A stretch of DNA of 12,807 nucleotides from an uncultured Nitrospinaceae bacterium (GTDB lineage: Bacteria > Nitrospinota > Nitrospinia > Nitrospinales > VA-1): NCBI GenBank assembly GCA_913043155.1, contig CAJWLY010000026.1, forward strand, positions 1 through 12,807. Direction: 5' to 3'. Under the pieces are notes generated by a model that saw only the letters and a list, made by a program, of their open reading frames with translations, had not been told where the DNA came from and did no database searches. Shown here one piece after another: positions 1-5,085 of this stretch. Every line of letters starts with the position of its first letter. Position 1 is the first letter of the stretch. The translations under genes and the position numbers were made by a program.

Positions 1-1
1 C

Positions 2-205
2 GTGGTAATTGTGGGAATTTGGTCGCCTTCCGGGAAATACTTTTTTTGGTCGGCTCTCCTCGGCACGATACTGATCATATTTGGGTATCTGGTTTCACCG
101 ATCACCGGGGAGCCCTGGAAAGCCATGACCCACAGGATACTATCGGTCGTTATGCTCTGGGGAGTGGCCTTTTTTCTTTCACGGAGAAAAAGTGCTGGGA
201 GCTGA
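2..205 (+). CDS. C-terminal part of a multi-pass membrane protein; resembles the N-terminal membrane module of sensor kinases, truncated
   Basis: The open frame runs in from the left edge, so the true start is probably outside the window; the GTG at position 2 is only the first possible start inside it. About 67 residues are visible. Two hydrophobic segments (residues about 12-32 and 44-58) flank a loop containing GYLVSPITGEPW, and the frame ends in SRRKSAGS. The pattern 'WSP-GTIL-GYLVSP-GEPWKAMTHRILSV' is what I associate with the small membrane domain in front of PAS/histidine-kinase proteins, where the chain would continue into signalling domains. Here it stops at once, and a decayed gene fragment begins about 8 bp later. 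It may be a truncated kinase remnant or a complete short membrane protein. The resemblance is from memory of the family, not a search. Confidence 0.5.
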   Translation: MVIVGIWSPSGKYFFWSALLGTILIIFGYLVSPITGEPWKAMTHRILSVVMLWGVAFFLSRRKSAGS

Positions 206-212
206 AAAAACA

Positions 213-276
213 ACACGGGCGGTACATCATGCTGAAATTCTGACCGGTATTTTTGCCGGCCGTCACATCGATATAC
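213..276 (-). pseudogene. Decayed 5' fragment of the small gene at 865-1221
   Basis: Read on the minus strand, this 64-bp block encodes codons 2 to about 19 of the 118-aa protein at 865-1221 (YIDVTAGKNTGQNFSMMY). The DNA match to 1155-1219 has two substitutions and one missing base. The missing T (present at 1160) shifts the frame near the end of the block. The start codon is gone: where the intact gene has ATG the sequence reads CGG, because the DNA jumps straight to the block at 277-355, which in the intact copy lies about 124 bp further upstream. With no start, no RBS and a frameshift it cannot make the protein. Confidence 0.75.
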
Positions 277-355
277 CGGATTAACTGCTTTTTAATTTTT
301 TTTCCTCTAGGATGGCCGTGTTGTGCTCCCGCCCCGCGGATGGAGCCCGTGTCGC
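213..355. repeat. Dispersed repeat, copy 1 (short form, internal deletion)
   Basis: Two blocks are adjacent here: 213-276 matches 1155-1219, and 277-355 matches about 1344-1420. In copy 2 they are separated by about 124 bp (1220-1343). The second block starts CGGATTAACTGC, contains a run of T and CCTCTAGGATGGCC, and is identical to copy 2 for its first 49 bp before diverging with a small indel. The junction shares no more than a C with either flank. Confidence 0.85.
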
Positions 356-394
356 TTGAATCTGCTTCAACGTCGGGTAGTCACTCATCTTGCT

Positions 395-667
395 TCAAAT
401 ATTCTTTTTTTCGGTAGAAAACTTCCGAGCAAGAAAATTATATATCCAACCAAAGATCAGACCGCCTATAGTCCCATCCACAAACCCCCAAAGAAGCCCG
501 AGGATGCTTCCGGAGGGACTGATGTTATACCCAATATAGAACCTGCCAATGAAAGTTGGATCACCCGATGAACCTTCAAGTAAGATGAGCCACCATGTCA
601 GAATAAAGAGACTCGCACCCCACAAAATTCCCCAACTTAATGCAAACGCTTTGATGTTTAACTGCAT
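395..667 (-). CDS. Small two-helix membrane protein ('bacteriophage holin' annotation family)
   Basis: The product is 90 aa and starts at ATG 667, with AAGGAG seven bases upstream, a near-ideal ribosome site. Residues about 7-29 (FALSWGILWGASLFILTWW) form one membrane segment. Residues about 52-80, rich in glycine (SILGLLWGFVDGTIGGLIFG), form a second, hairpin-like one. The tail is basic (ARKFSTEKK). The motif order 'NIKAFALSWGILWG', then 'GLLWGFVDG-IGGLIFGWIYN', is typical of a family of small bacterial membrane proteins usually labelled bacteriophage holin or membrane-associated protein. No lysis gene or other phage gene is nearby, so an actual holin role is not supported; the label is a family name only. 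It stands alone between the two copies of the dispersed repeat. Confidence 0.8.
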   Translation of the reverse strand: MQLNIKAFALSWGILWGASLFILTWWLILLEGSSGDPTFIGRFYIGYNISPSGSILGLLWGFVDGTIGGLIFGWIYNFLARKFSTEKKNI

Positions 668-864
668 TATTTTCTCCTTAACTCTGTTTTATTCACACGC
701 TACCGTCCATCCCCGTTGCTCTTGTTTTAACTATAAATTCCGGTTGTAGTGACGCTTGGGATTGCGCGCCCAGACTCATGTACCCGGCGGCAGGTGTTCG
801 TGACCCCGGAGAGTACACCGCGCGAGATTTAAGAACGTAGCAGAGTCCCCGGGCTTGATTCGCC

Positions 865-1221
865 TTAGATTTCGTCCGTGTAAACGATGAAGCAATCGGA
901 TGGATAAACCAGGTGGGTTTCTCCCCACTGGTCGAACGCACTGAGGCTCCATTCCGTTTCATCATCCAGGGACTTCATCCGGATTCCGCCGGACCCTCCA
1001 TAAACAAGAAGCGCCGTGCCGTCTCCCGATTCCTCGATTCGGCAGGCGTAGGCGGCGCAGGGTGAGTTGGTTTGAGCATCCCACCCCTTCACCTGCACCG
1101 GGGTTTCTTCTCCGTTTGCCTGGTATTTGATGCAGAACACCTCGCGGGGCGGCGACACGTGGCGGTACATCATGCTGAAATTCTGGCCAGTATTTTTGCC
1201 GGCCGTCACATCGATATACAT
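865..1221 (-). CDS. Hypothetical 118-aa soluble protein
   Basis: It starts at ATG 1221 with GGAGAG just upstream (spacing about 6), a good ribosome site. The protein has no signal peptide or membrane segment. It looks like an all-beta small domain, with alternating hydrophobic strands such as REVFCIKYQ, TALLVYGGSGGIRM and THLVYPSDCFIVYTDEI, and four cysteines. I do not recognise the family. The case for a real gene is the RBS plus the existence of a second, decayed copy of its first codons at 213-276 in which the encoded residues are mostly kept. Possible upstream promoter elements fall inside 1222-1343, the segment absent from the decayed copy. Confidence 0.65.
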   Translation of the reverse strand: MYIDVTAGKNTGQNFSMMYRHVSPPREVFCIKYQANGEETPVQVKGWDAQTNSPCAAYACRIEESGDGTALLVYGGSGGIRMKSLDDETEWSLSAFDQWGETHLVYPSDCFIVYTDEI

Positions 1222-1420
1222 GTTGGCTCTCCATGCGGAGTTCGTGTTTTCAGGATACCATTGACGATCGTAAGCCGGGTAGCATCGTATTCATTTTATC
1301 GGGAGCAGGCCATCGTCAGCCAAGAATTAAAAAATCTTAATGCCGGATTAACTGCTTTTTAATTTTTTTTCCTCTAGGATGGCCGTGTTGTGGTCTCCTC
1401 GCGAATGGAGCCCGTATCGC
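1155..1420. repeat. Dispersed repeat, copy 2 (full form)
   Basis: It contains both blocks found at 213-355, but with about 124 bp (1220-1343) between them. That middle part holds the start codon and RBS of the 118-aa gene and a region with promoter-like elements on the minus strand (TTGGCT, then GATAAA after 17 bases). The right-hand block (1344-1420) is T-rich and non-coding. Confidence 0.85.
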
Positions 1421-1668
1421 AAACGTCACGGTGCTGACGGGAGCAAAATCAGGGCCCCTTGCACATGGAATAACTGAAGACTCAGGGTCTGGCTCTGAAC
1501 CCCACTTTTATACTTAGATGAAATTAAAACAACACAAACAACTTAGTTGGGGTTCGAAGGCAGGCCCTGTCTTCTTCTGCCTCCTTGAAAAAAAGAGGTG
1601 ATTTGGTTGCTCTTAAGGTAGAGTAGAGACAGGCTCCTAGTCTATTCACATTTTTTTGGGTATAAAAT
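1222..1668. other. 447-bp geneless stretch
   Basis: It holds the leader region of the minus-strand 118-aa gene, the right block of the dispersed repeat (to 1420), a short hairpin CGTCA/TGACG at 1424-1439 and the large imperfect inverted repeat at 1476-1574. I see no credible protein gene on either strand. Confidence 0.6.
1476..1574. repeat. Imperfect inverted repeat, about 28-bp arms around an AT-rich 43-bp centre
   Basis: The left arm 1483-1504 (core CAGGGTCTGGCTCTGAACCC) and the reverse complement of 1548-1569 (CAGGGCCTGCCTTCGAACCC) match at 18 of 22 positions. One of the mismatches would be a U-G pair in RNA. The arms extend outward through GAAGAC (1476-1481) / GTCTTC (1569-1574) with a 2-base bulge. 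The centre is A/T-rich with no gene. It could be a structured RNA, a MITE-like or REP-type element, or a fossil. No transposase is adjacent and no other copy is visible in the window. Confidence 0.6.
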
Positions 1669-1824
1669 ATGATTCACGAAGTTAAAGTTTACGATCCCTC
1701 TGGCAATTTAAAAAAAGTTATTTCACAGAAAGTGCTAAACAGAAGAGCAGATGAACTGTGTCAAAACCCCACCCTTTTGAGCAAACCCGCACGCGGCCGC
1801 AAGAAAAAACCTCCAACCGTTTAG
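1669..1824 (+). CDS. Small 51-aa protein, hypothetical
   Basis: The frame starts at ATG 1669 and ends at TAG 1822-1824. The protein begins MIHEVKVYDPSGNLKKVIS and ends with a strongly basic stretch, ARGRKKKPPTV. The first half reads like a small beta-strand motif (EVKVYDPSGNLKKVIS). I recall similar short proteins beginning MIHEVKVY in related genomes, but cannot name the family. There is no Shine-Dalgarno. The bases immediately upstream are TATAAAAT, which could serve as a -10 element only for a leaderless or internal start. The next gene (1926) has its own promoter-like sequence. Confidence 0.45.
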   Translation: MIHEVKVYDPSGNLKKVISQKVLNRRADELCQNPTLLSKPARGRKKKPPTV

Positions 1825-1869
1825 CGGGGATCTTTTTTGCTTGATAAACCCACTTTCTTCATCCCTTCC

Positions 1870-1898
1870 TTGTCCACCCCCACCAGCTAGCATAAAAT
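1870..1898 (+). promoter_or_regulatory. Candidate sigma70-type promoter for the secreted protein gene
   Basis: TTGTCC at 1870-1875 (4 of 6 consensus) and TAAAAT at 1893-1898 (5 of 6) are separated by exactly 17 bases. Transcription would begin near 1905, about 20 bases before the ATG at 1926, just enough for the Shine-Dalgarno AAGGGG at 1915-1920. Confidence 0.4.
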
Positions 1899-1925
1899 AC
1901 CCCCATCCTTCCTAAAGGGGAACTT

Positions 1926-2486
1926 ATGTCAGGGGTAAAGTCCACATTACAGTGCGCTCTTGTTTTTCTGCTGTTTCTTGGGGGGATATTTCTAACCCCG
2001 CTCAATAATCCAGCAGGGGCAACTGGTGCAGCTAATAACGTCCGCACGACTGAGCCCGTAATGATTTACCTCTGGCACCATGATCCCTATGCGAATGGAC
2101 TCTGCGATGACTGTCCCGGACTGATCAAAATATATCCAGATGACAATCCCGGAAACCTTTTCGAATATCCTTTCTATCTACGAAGTGGTTACTACACCGC
2201 TACATTATTTGGTCCTGCCGGAACAAAAATAACTCTTTTTGGCAATATCAACTACAAAACAGATCGAGGATATTTGGTTTTGATAAAAACGGATGATGAT
2301 CCGATTGAGGTAGACGATCTTGAAGGATTCTCCCCCAATCAATGGGTGGAGGTGCCCCATCGAAAAGATGTATCAGGAGGGTATAAGGTTTATTACAGTC
2401 CCCATGAATTTTTTAAAGAGCAAATCAGCTCATTAAAATGGGAGAATTTGTTTGCGGTTTTCACCTCGCCTGTCCCTGCCAACTGA
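1926..2486 (+). CDS. Secreted or periplasmic protein of unknown function
   Basis: The product is 186 aa and starts at ATG 1926 with AAGGGG at 1915-1920. The N-terminus is a classical Sec signal: K5, then hydrophobic ALVFLLFLGGIFL (residues 11-23), with likely cleavage after an AGATGA stretch around residues 30-36. The mature part is acidic and probably all-beta. It contains a C60-x-x-C63 pair (GLCDDCPG), a strand-rich segment around residues 85-120 (YYTATLFGPAGTKITLFGNI), and DDDP near 125. The segment has a faint look of beta/gamma-crystallin-type repeats, but I would not assign that fold. No membrane segment follows the signal. It lies 46 bp before the thioredoxin-fold gene on the same strand and may be co-transcribed with it. 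Function unknown. Confidence 0.75.
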   Translation: MSGVKSTLQCALVFLLFLGGIFLTPLNNPAGATGAANNVRTTEPVMIYLWHHDPYANGLCDDCPGLIKIYPDDNPGNLFEYPFYLRSGYYTATLFGPAGTKITLFGNINYKTDRGYLVLIKTDDDPIEVDDLEGFSPNQWVEVPHRKDVSGGYKVYYSPHEFFKEQISSLKWENLFAVFTSPVPAN

Positions 2487-2532
2487 TATAAGCCGGTCTC
2501 ATCTCTCCACGTGATTGAGGGAAAACGGGTAT

Positions 2533-2793
2533 ATGGAAAATATTAAACTTGTTTACTTCGGAGGTTGCCCCAATTACAAAAGTGTAAAAAAGCTGTTAAC
2601 GCGTATTGGGGTTTCTTTTGATGAGATCAATCAGGATGACCTTTCAGATGGACACCCCCTCAAACGATTTACCTCACCCACTATTTTGAAAAATGAGAAA
2701 TTGATCTTTGGGGAAAAAATTAGTGATGCGAGCGGAGGTTGTTCCATCCGTATTCCAGAAAGATGGGAATTGGAACGGAAATTAAGAGGTTAG
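2533..2793 (+). CDS. Small thioredoxin/glutaredoxin-fold protein
   Basis: I chose ATG 2533 (86 aa); GAGGG lies 11 bases upstream. A TTG six codons earlier is possible but would place that purine stretch inside the gene. The protein begins MENIKLVYFGGCPNY, the beta-strand-then-Cys layout of thioredoxin-like small proteins (GCPNY with C12). It has an SPT motif at residues 48-50 placing a cis-proline-like P49, then LKNEKLIFGEK, the usual 'NG-DIFG' position, and a second cysteine C70 in SGGC. The family includes stand-alone domains related to those in mercury and arsenic metabolism. With one cysteine in the active-site loop, a CxxC oxidoreductase role is not indicated. It probably forms a unit with the secreted-protein gene upstream. 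It converges with the next gene and overlaps it by 4 bp. Confidence 0.75.
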   Translation: MENIKLVYFGGCPNYKSVKKLLTRIGVSFDEINQDDLSDGHPLKRFTSPTILKNEKLIFGEKISDASGGCSIRIPERWELERKLRG

Positions 2794-3503
2794 CTCGTGG
2801 TGCCAGGTGCCTTTGAGCCCTGGTGGGTTTCTTTCTTTTTAGAGCGGGCACAGCGAAAACCCACGTAGTGAAATCTATGTATTGGTAAACTCGTGATCCA
2901 ATTTGAAGATCGCATGGTATTCATTGAGTTCCTCCACGACCCCCCACGGAGCACTTTTCCTCCAGTTGTCTCACGATAACTATTGGTCCATTCCCAAACG
3001 TTTCCCGACATGTCATGGAGACCATAAGAGTTGGGTTTTTTTTGACCTACGGGGTGAGTCTTTTTTTCCGAGTTTTCCTTAAACCAACCGTGTGACTTGG
3101 CATCTTCATCTCCCCAATAAAATTTTGAAAGACTTTCCGCGCGGGCCGCTTTTTCCCATTCCCACTCGCTGGGTAAACGTTTGTCAACGCGCCGGCAATA
3201 TTCAACGGCCTCAAACCAATTTACCTTTTCAACAGGCCGCCTTCGTCCTTTAAAAAATGATGGATTGATTCCGATGATTTTTTCATAAGTTTCTTGAGTA
3301 ACTTCAAAGCGGTCAATAAAAAACTGATCAATAAACATTTCCTTGGGGCCATGTTTTGCGCTGGTCACAAATTTCCCCGCAGGGATCAATATCATATTGT
3401 TCCCTATTTGGGCATGTGTATCGCCTGGGAAAAAGGTACAGAGCGTGATTGCTGTTAACAGCCATCGATACGGGTAACCCCTTATTTTTGTTTTTGTTCC
3501 CAT
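2790..3503 (-). CDS. Exported SUMF1/FGE-sulfatase-domain protein lacking FGE catalytic cysteines
   Basis: From ATG 3503 the product is 237 aa with a signal peptide (basic n-region TKTKIRGYPYR, core WLLTAITLCTFF, cleavage probably after THA at residue 31). The rest is one FGE-sulfatase (C-type-lectin-like) domain: MILIPAGKF (37-45), FFIDRFEVTQETYEKI (61-76), PVEKVNWFEAVEYCR (90-104), RLPSEWEWEKAAR (109-121), GLHDMSGNVWEWT (161-173), VLRGGSW (184-190) and GFRCAR (215-220). In genuine formylglycine-generating enzyme the region after RGGS carries the two copper-binding catalytic cysteines. Here it is RNSMNTMRSSNW, with none, so sulfatase activation is unlikely and a binding or other enzymatic role is expected. 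Upstream starts at 3521 (ATG) and 3563 (GTG, preceded by AAGGGG ten bases away) are possible and would give a long n-region. The C-terminal tail is low-complexity. Confidence 0.8.
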   Translation of the reverse strand: MGTKTKIRGYPYRWLLTAITLCTFFPGDTHAQIGNNMILIPAGKFVTSAKHGPKEMFIDQFFIDRFEVTQETYEKIIGINPSFFKGRRRPVEKVNWFEAVEYCRRVDKRLPSEWEWEKAARAESLSKFYWGDEDAKSHGWFKENSEKKTHPVGQKKPNSYGLHDMSGNVWEWTNSYRETTGGKVLRGGSWRNSMNTMRSSNWITSLPIHRFHYVGFRCARSKKKETHQGSKAPGTTS

Positions 3504-3624
3504 TTCGTTGACGGGGATCATCCTCTGGGTTTCGGGTGTATTCTGACAGGGAATAGGAAACACACCGATTGTGCCCCTTTTGTTTTTTTTTCTATAGTTT
3601 TATTTGGAAGGCGTGGCGCCTCGA

Positions 3625-3725
3625 CCGGGGCCAGCTCACTTTGGCCATGGCCTCCTCCCATTGTATTGAAGACGGGGATCATGGTCCTCCGGCCGGGGCC
3701 AGTTCAGTCTTGCCATGGTCCCCTC
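3625..3725. repeat. Imperfect direct repeat, 68-bp period
   Basis: CCGGGGCCAGCTCACT followed by TTGGCCATGGCCTCC (from 3625) recurs from 3693 as CCGGGGCCAGTTCAGT followed by CTTGCCATGGTCCCC. Between them is a third, weaker word, TCATGGTCCTCC (3680-3691). The whole block is clearly more GC-rich than the flanks. Confidence 0.6.
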
Positions 3726-3812
3726 TTTCTTGGCGTGGAGGAGCTCATCCTTCAGTTTTGGGCGGTCGCCCGTCCGGTACGATGAACCTTGCTTTGGTTT
3801 AAATGTCTTGCC

Positions 3813-3829
3813 TTACGTCCGGCACGTAA
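3813..3829. repeat. Short perfect inverted repeat
   Basis: TTACGT and ACGTAA flank a 5-base centre (CCGGC). TGCC (3809-3812) and GGCA (3833-3836) extend it with a 3-base offset. There is no T-run on either side, so it is not an obvious terminator. Confidence 0.4.
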
Positions 3830-3950
3830 TCTGGCAGGTCCTCTTTCCTAGTTAACGTATCCTAAAATATTGTGACCGGGAAATCTCGGGGACTCACGGA
3901 ACATTTTTAAAGACCTCTTTAGCCCCCGAGTTGCTAAGAATGGAAACAAT

Positions 3951-3985
3951 AAATAAGGCCACCTATGCTTAAGGTGGCCTTATTT
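3951..3985 (-). terminator. Intrinsic terminator of the Hsp20 gene
   Basis: A perfect 13-bp stem (AAATAAGGCCACC / GGTGGCCTTATTT) closes a 9-base loop, starting 17 bases past the Hsp20 stop codon. On the minus strand the stem runs into TTATTTATTGTTT, a T-rich tail. It could work in both directions. Confidence 0.85.
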
Positions 3986-4002
3986 GAGCGTTGACAGTGG
4001 AT

Positions 4003-4434
4003 TCAGTTTAACGTGATCGGAATTTTCTTGGGTTGCACTTTTTCTTTTTTTGGCAAATGAACCGTTAAAATTCCTTTTTCGACTTTGGCTGAAATATTAT
4101 CCTGTTCAACCTCTTCGCCAAGATTAAAATGCCTCTTAAATTTGGCGCAGGAAAATTCCCTCATGTGGTAACCGTTTTTATTGGTTTCCTTTGTTTCCTT
4201 TTTATCTCCTGCCAGGGTTAGGGTGTTTTCCTTAACTTCCAGCTGGATTTCATCGTTGTCATACCCGGCAACAGACGCCTCAATGAGAAACTCATCTCCC
4301 TCATCCCGAATATTGACCCGGGGTTCTTGTGGTTGCGCCGTAGAACCCGAAAAGGGAAACTGCTGAGTGAGAAAATTGTCGGGATTGAAAAAACAATCCA
4401 AATCCGCAATTGGGTTATAGGTAGTTAATTTCAT
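4003..4434 (-). CDS. hsp20: Hsp20 / alpha-crystallin small heat-shock protein
   Basis: This is a 143-aa ATP-independent chaperone that binds unfolding proteins in the cytoplasm and holds them for refolding by DnaK-type systems. A short N-terminal arm (to about residue 38) precedes the alpha-crystallin domain: PRVNIRDEGDEFLIEASVAGY (about 39-59), DEIQLEVKENTLTLAGDKK (about 61-79), the hallmark AKVEKGILTVHLPK (about 116-129), and a C-terminal IPI (I-x-I) anchor used for oligomer assembly. Length is normal for a bacterial sHsp. ATG 4434 has AAGGAG seven bases upstream. The gene is monocistronic, with its own promoter (4509-4537), a 68-nt leader with a hairpin masking part of the Shine-Dalgarno, and a strong terminator. 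Identification is firm. Confidence 0.95.
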   Translation of the reverse strand: MKLTTYNPIADLDCFFNPDNFLTQQFPFSGSTAQPQEPRVNIRDEGDEFLIEASVAGYDNDEIQLEVKENTLTLAGDKKETKETNKNGYHMREFSCAKFKRHFNLGEEVEQDNISAKVEKGILTVHLPKKEKVQPKKIPITLN

Positions 4435-4443
4435 TTTAATTCT

Positions 4444-4473
4444 CCTTGTTAAATGATTTCTTAATTAACAAGG
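4444..4473 (-). promoter_or_regulatory. Leader hairpin masking the hsp20 ribosome-binding site (candidate RNA thermometer)
   Basis: In the mRNA, CCUUGUUAA (4473-4465) can pair perfectly with UUAACAAGG (4452-4444) across a 12-nt A/U-rich loop. The right arm contains the AAGG of the Shine-Dalgarno AAGGAG (4447-4442), leaving the start codon just outside. A 9-bp, A-U-rich stem over the RBS of a heat-shock gene is the general design of RNA thermometers. The sequence is not a canonical ROSE element or a four-uridine type. The same inverted repeat could instead be a DNA operator; it is not CIRCE (TTAGCACTC-N9-GAGTGCTAA). Confidence 0.6.
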
Positions 4474-4479
4474 TTAAAT

Positions 4480-4489
4480 CTTGGCCAAG
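4480..4489. promoter_or_regulatory. 10-bp palindrome CTTGGCCAAG in the hsp20 leader
   Basis: A perfect palindrome lies between the predicted transcription start (about 4502) and the leader hairpin. It could be a repressor site at about +14 to +23. No known heat-shock operator matches it in my reading. Confidence 0.35.
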
Positions 4490-4508
4490 TATTTCCTTGC
4501 TTACTTTT

Positions 4509-4537
4509 TAAATAAGATCGCCAAACAACCCAGTCAA
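4509..4537 (-). promoter_or_regulatory. Candidate sigma70-type promoter of hsp20
   Basis: On the minus strand TTGACT (4537-4532, 5 of 6 consensus) is followed after exactly 17 bases by TATTTA (4514-4509, 4 of 6). The predicted start near 4502 gives a leader of about 68 nt. The vegetative-type promoter makes post-transcriptional heat control plausible. Confidence 0.6.
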
Positions 4538-4685
4538 GGTTTTTAGCCCAATTCTTTAATTTTGAGCATTCTGGGTAATGCATTTGTGGTTTTCAGGTAC
4601 CTTTCCCAGGGACTCCCATCTTGCCTATCCCCGTCCACTGACATAAGATTGCCTTAATCTTCCTTTATTTGACATTACGCGATTT

Positions 4686-5042
4686 ATGGTCGAGATCGTT
4701 CTGACGGTTCATTTGCTGATCGTTCTTTTCTGTGTGGTTGGGTTCCCCGTGGGCCTGGTTTGGAATCTGCGGTTGTTACGATATTTGCATGCTGTGATTC
4801 TGGGCTTTGTTTCGCTGTTTATGGTGATAGGCGTATCCTGCCCGCTTACAGTGTTGGAAGAAAAACTTCGAGAAGGGTCCTATGAAGGTTCGTTCATAGC
4901 CACCTGGATCAACCGCATTATTTATTTAGAGTGGGAAGGGCAGGCGTTAGTGGACCCTGTCCATGTCCTGGTTGCCGATCTTTTGTTCGCTACCCTGGTT
5001 TTTTCAAGTTTTTACTGGTATCCAGTAAACCGGGAAAAATAA
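4686..5042 (+). CDS. DUF2784-family membrane protein
   Basis: The product is 118 aa with three to four membrane segments: residues about 4-26, 32-51, and 92-111, with a more amphipathic one around 70-82. The diagnostic stretch is CPLTVLEEKLREGSYEGSFI (52-71), the DUF2784 signature of CPLT, then glutamate and arginine, then YEGxFI. Function of the family is unknown. ATG 4686 has no recognisable Shine-Dalgarno, and no better start lies nearby. The gene stands alone, divergent from hsp20 and convergent with the FAH-family gene, with 43 bp between the stops. Confidence 0.85.
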   Translation: MVEIVLTVHLLIVLFCVVGFPVGLVWNLRLLRYLHAVILGFVSLFMVIGVSCPLTVLEEKLREGSYEGSFIATWINRIIYLEWEGQALVDPVHVLVADLLFATLVFSSFYWYPVNREK

Positions 5043-5085
5043 CATAATCTTCCTGTCAGGCTACTGGATTTTGGACCGCTCTGTC

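Larger units (their letters stand above)
3564..3950. other. About 390-bp geneless stretch
   Basis: It is GC-rich at 3610-3780 and contains the imperfect direct repeat described separately, several CCATGG-like words and a hairpin TTACGT-CCGGC-ACGTAA at 3813-3829. A plus-strand frame here has no coding character. It may hold the promoter of the minus-strand FGE-like gene and otherwise nothing I can name. Confidence 0.5.

Noticed and set aside
395..667. Phage lysis module based on the holin-like protein
   Set aside because: No endolysin, spanin or other phage gene is present; the holin label is only an annotation-family name.
693..965. Minus-strand open frame overlapping the end of the 118-aa gene
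   Set aside because: It overlaps the better-supported gene, and its translation has no recognisable features.
1548..1565. GGTTCGAA resembling a tRNA T-loop
   Set aside because: The flanking bases do not form a 5-bp T-stem and no acceptor or anticodon arm is nearby; it is the end of the inverted-repeat arm.
3569..3802. Plus-strand open frame of 77 codons
   Set aside because: It lies over the GC-rich direct repeat, has no ribosome site, and its translation (runs of Phe, then Pro/Gly/Ser/Trp) is not protein-like.
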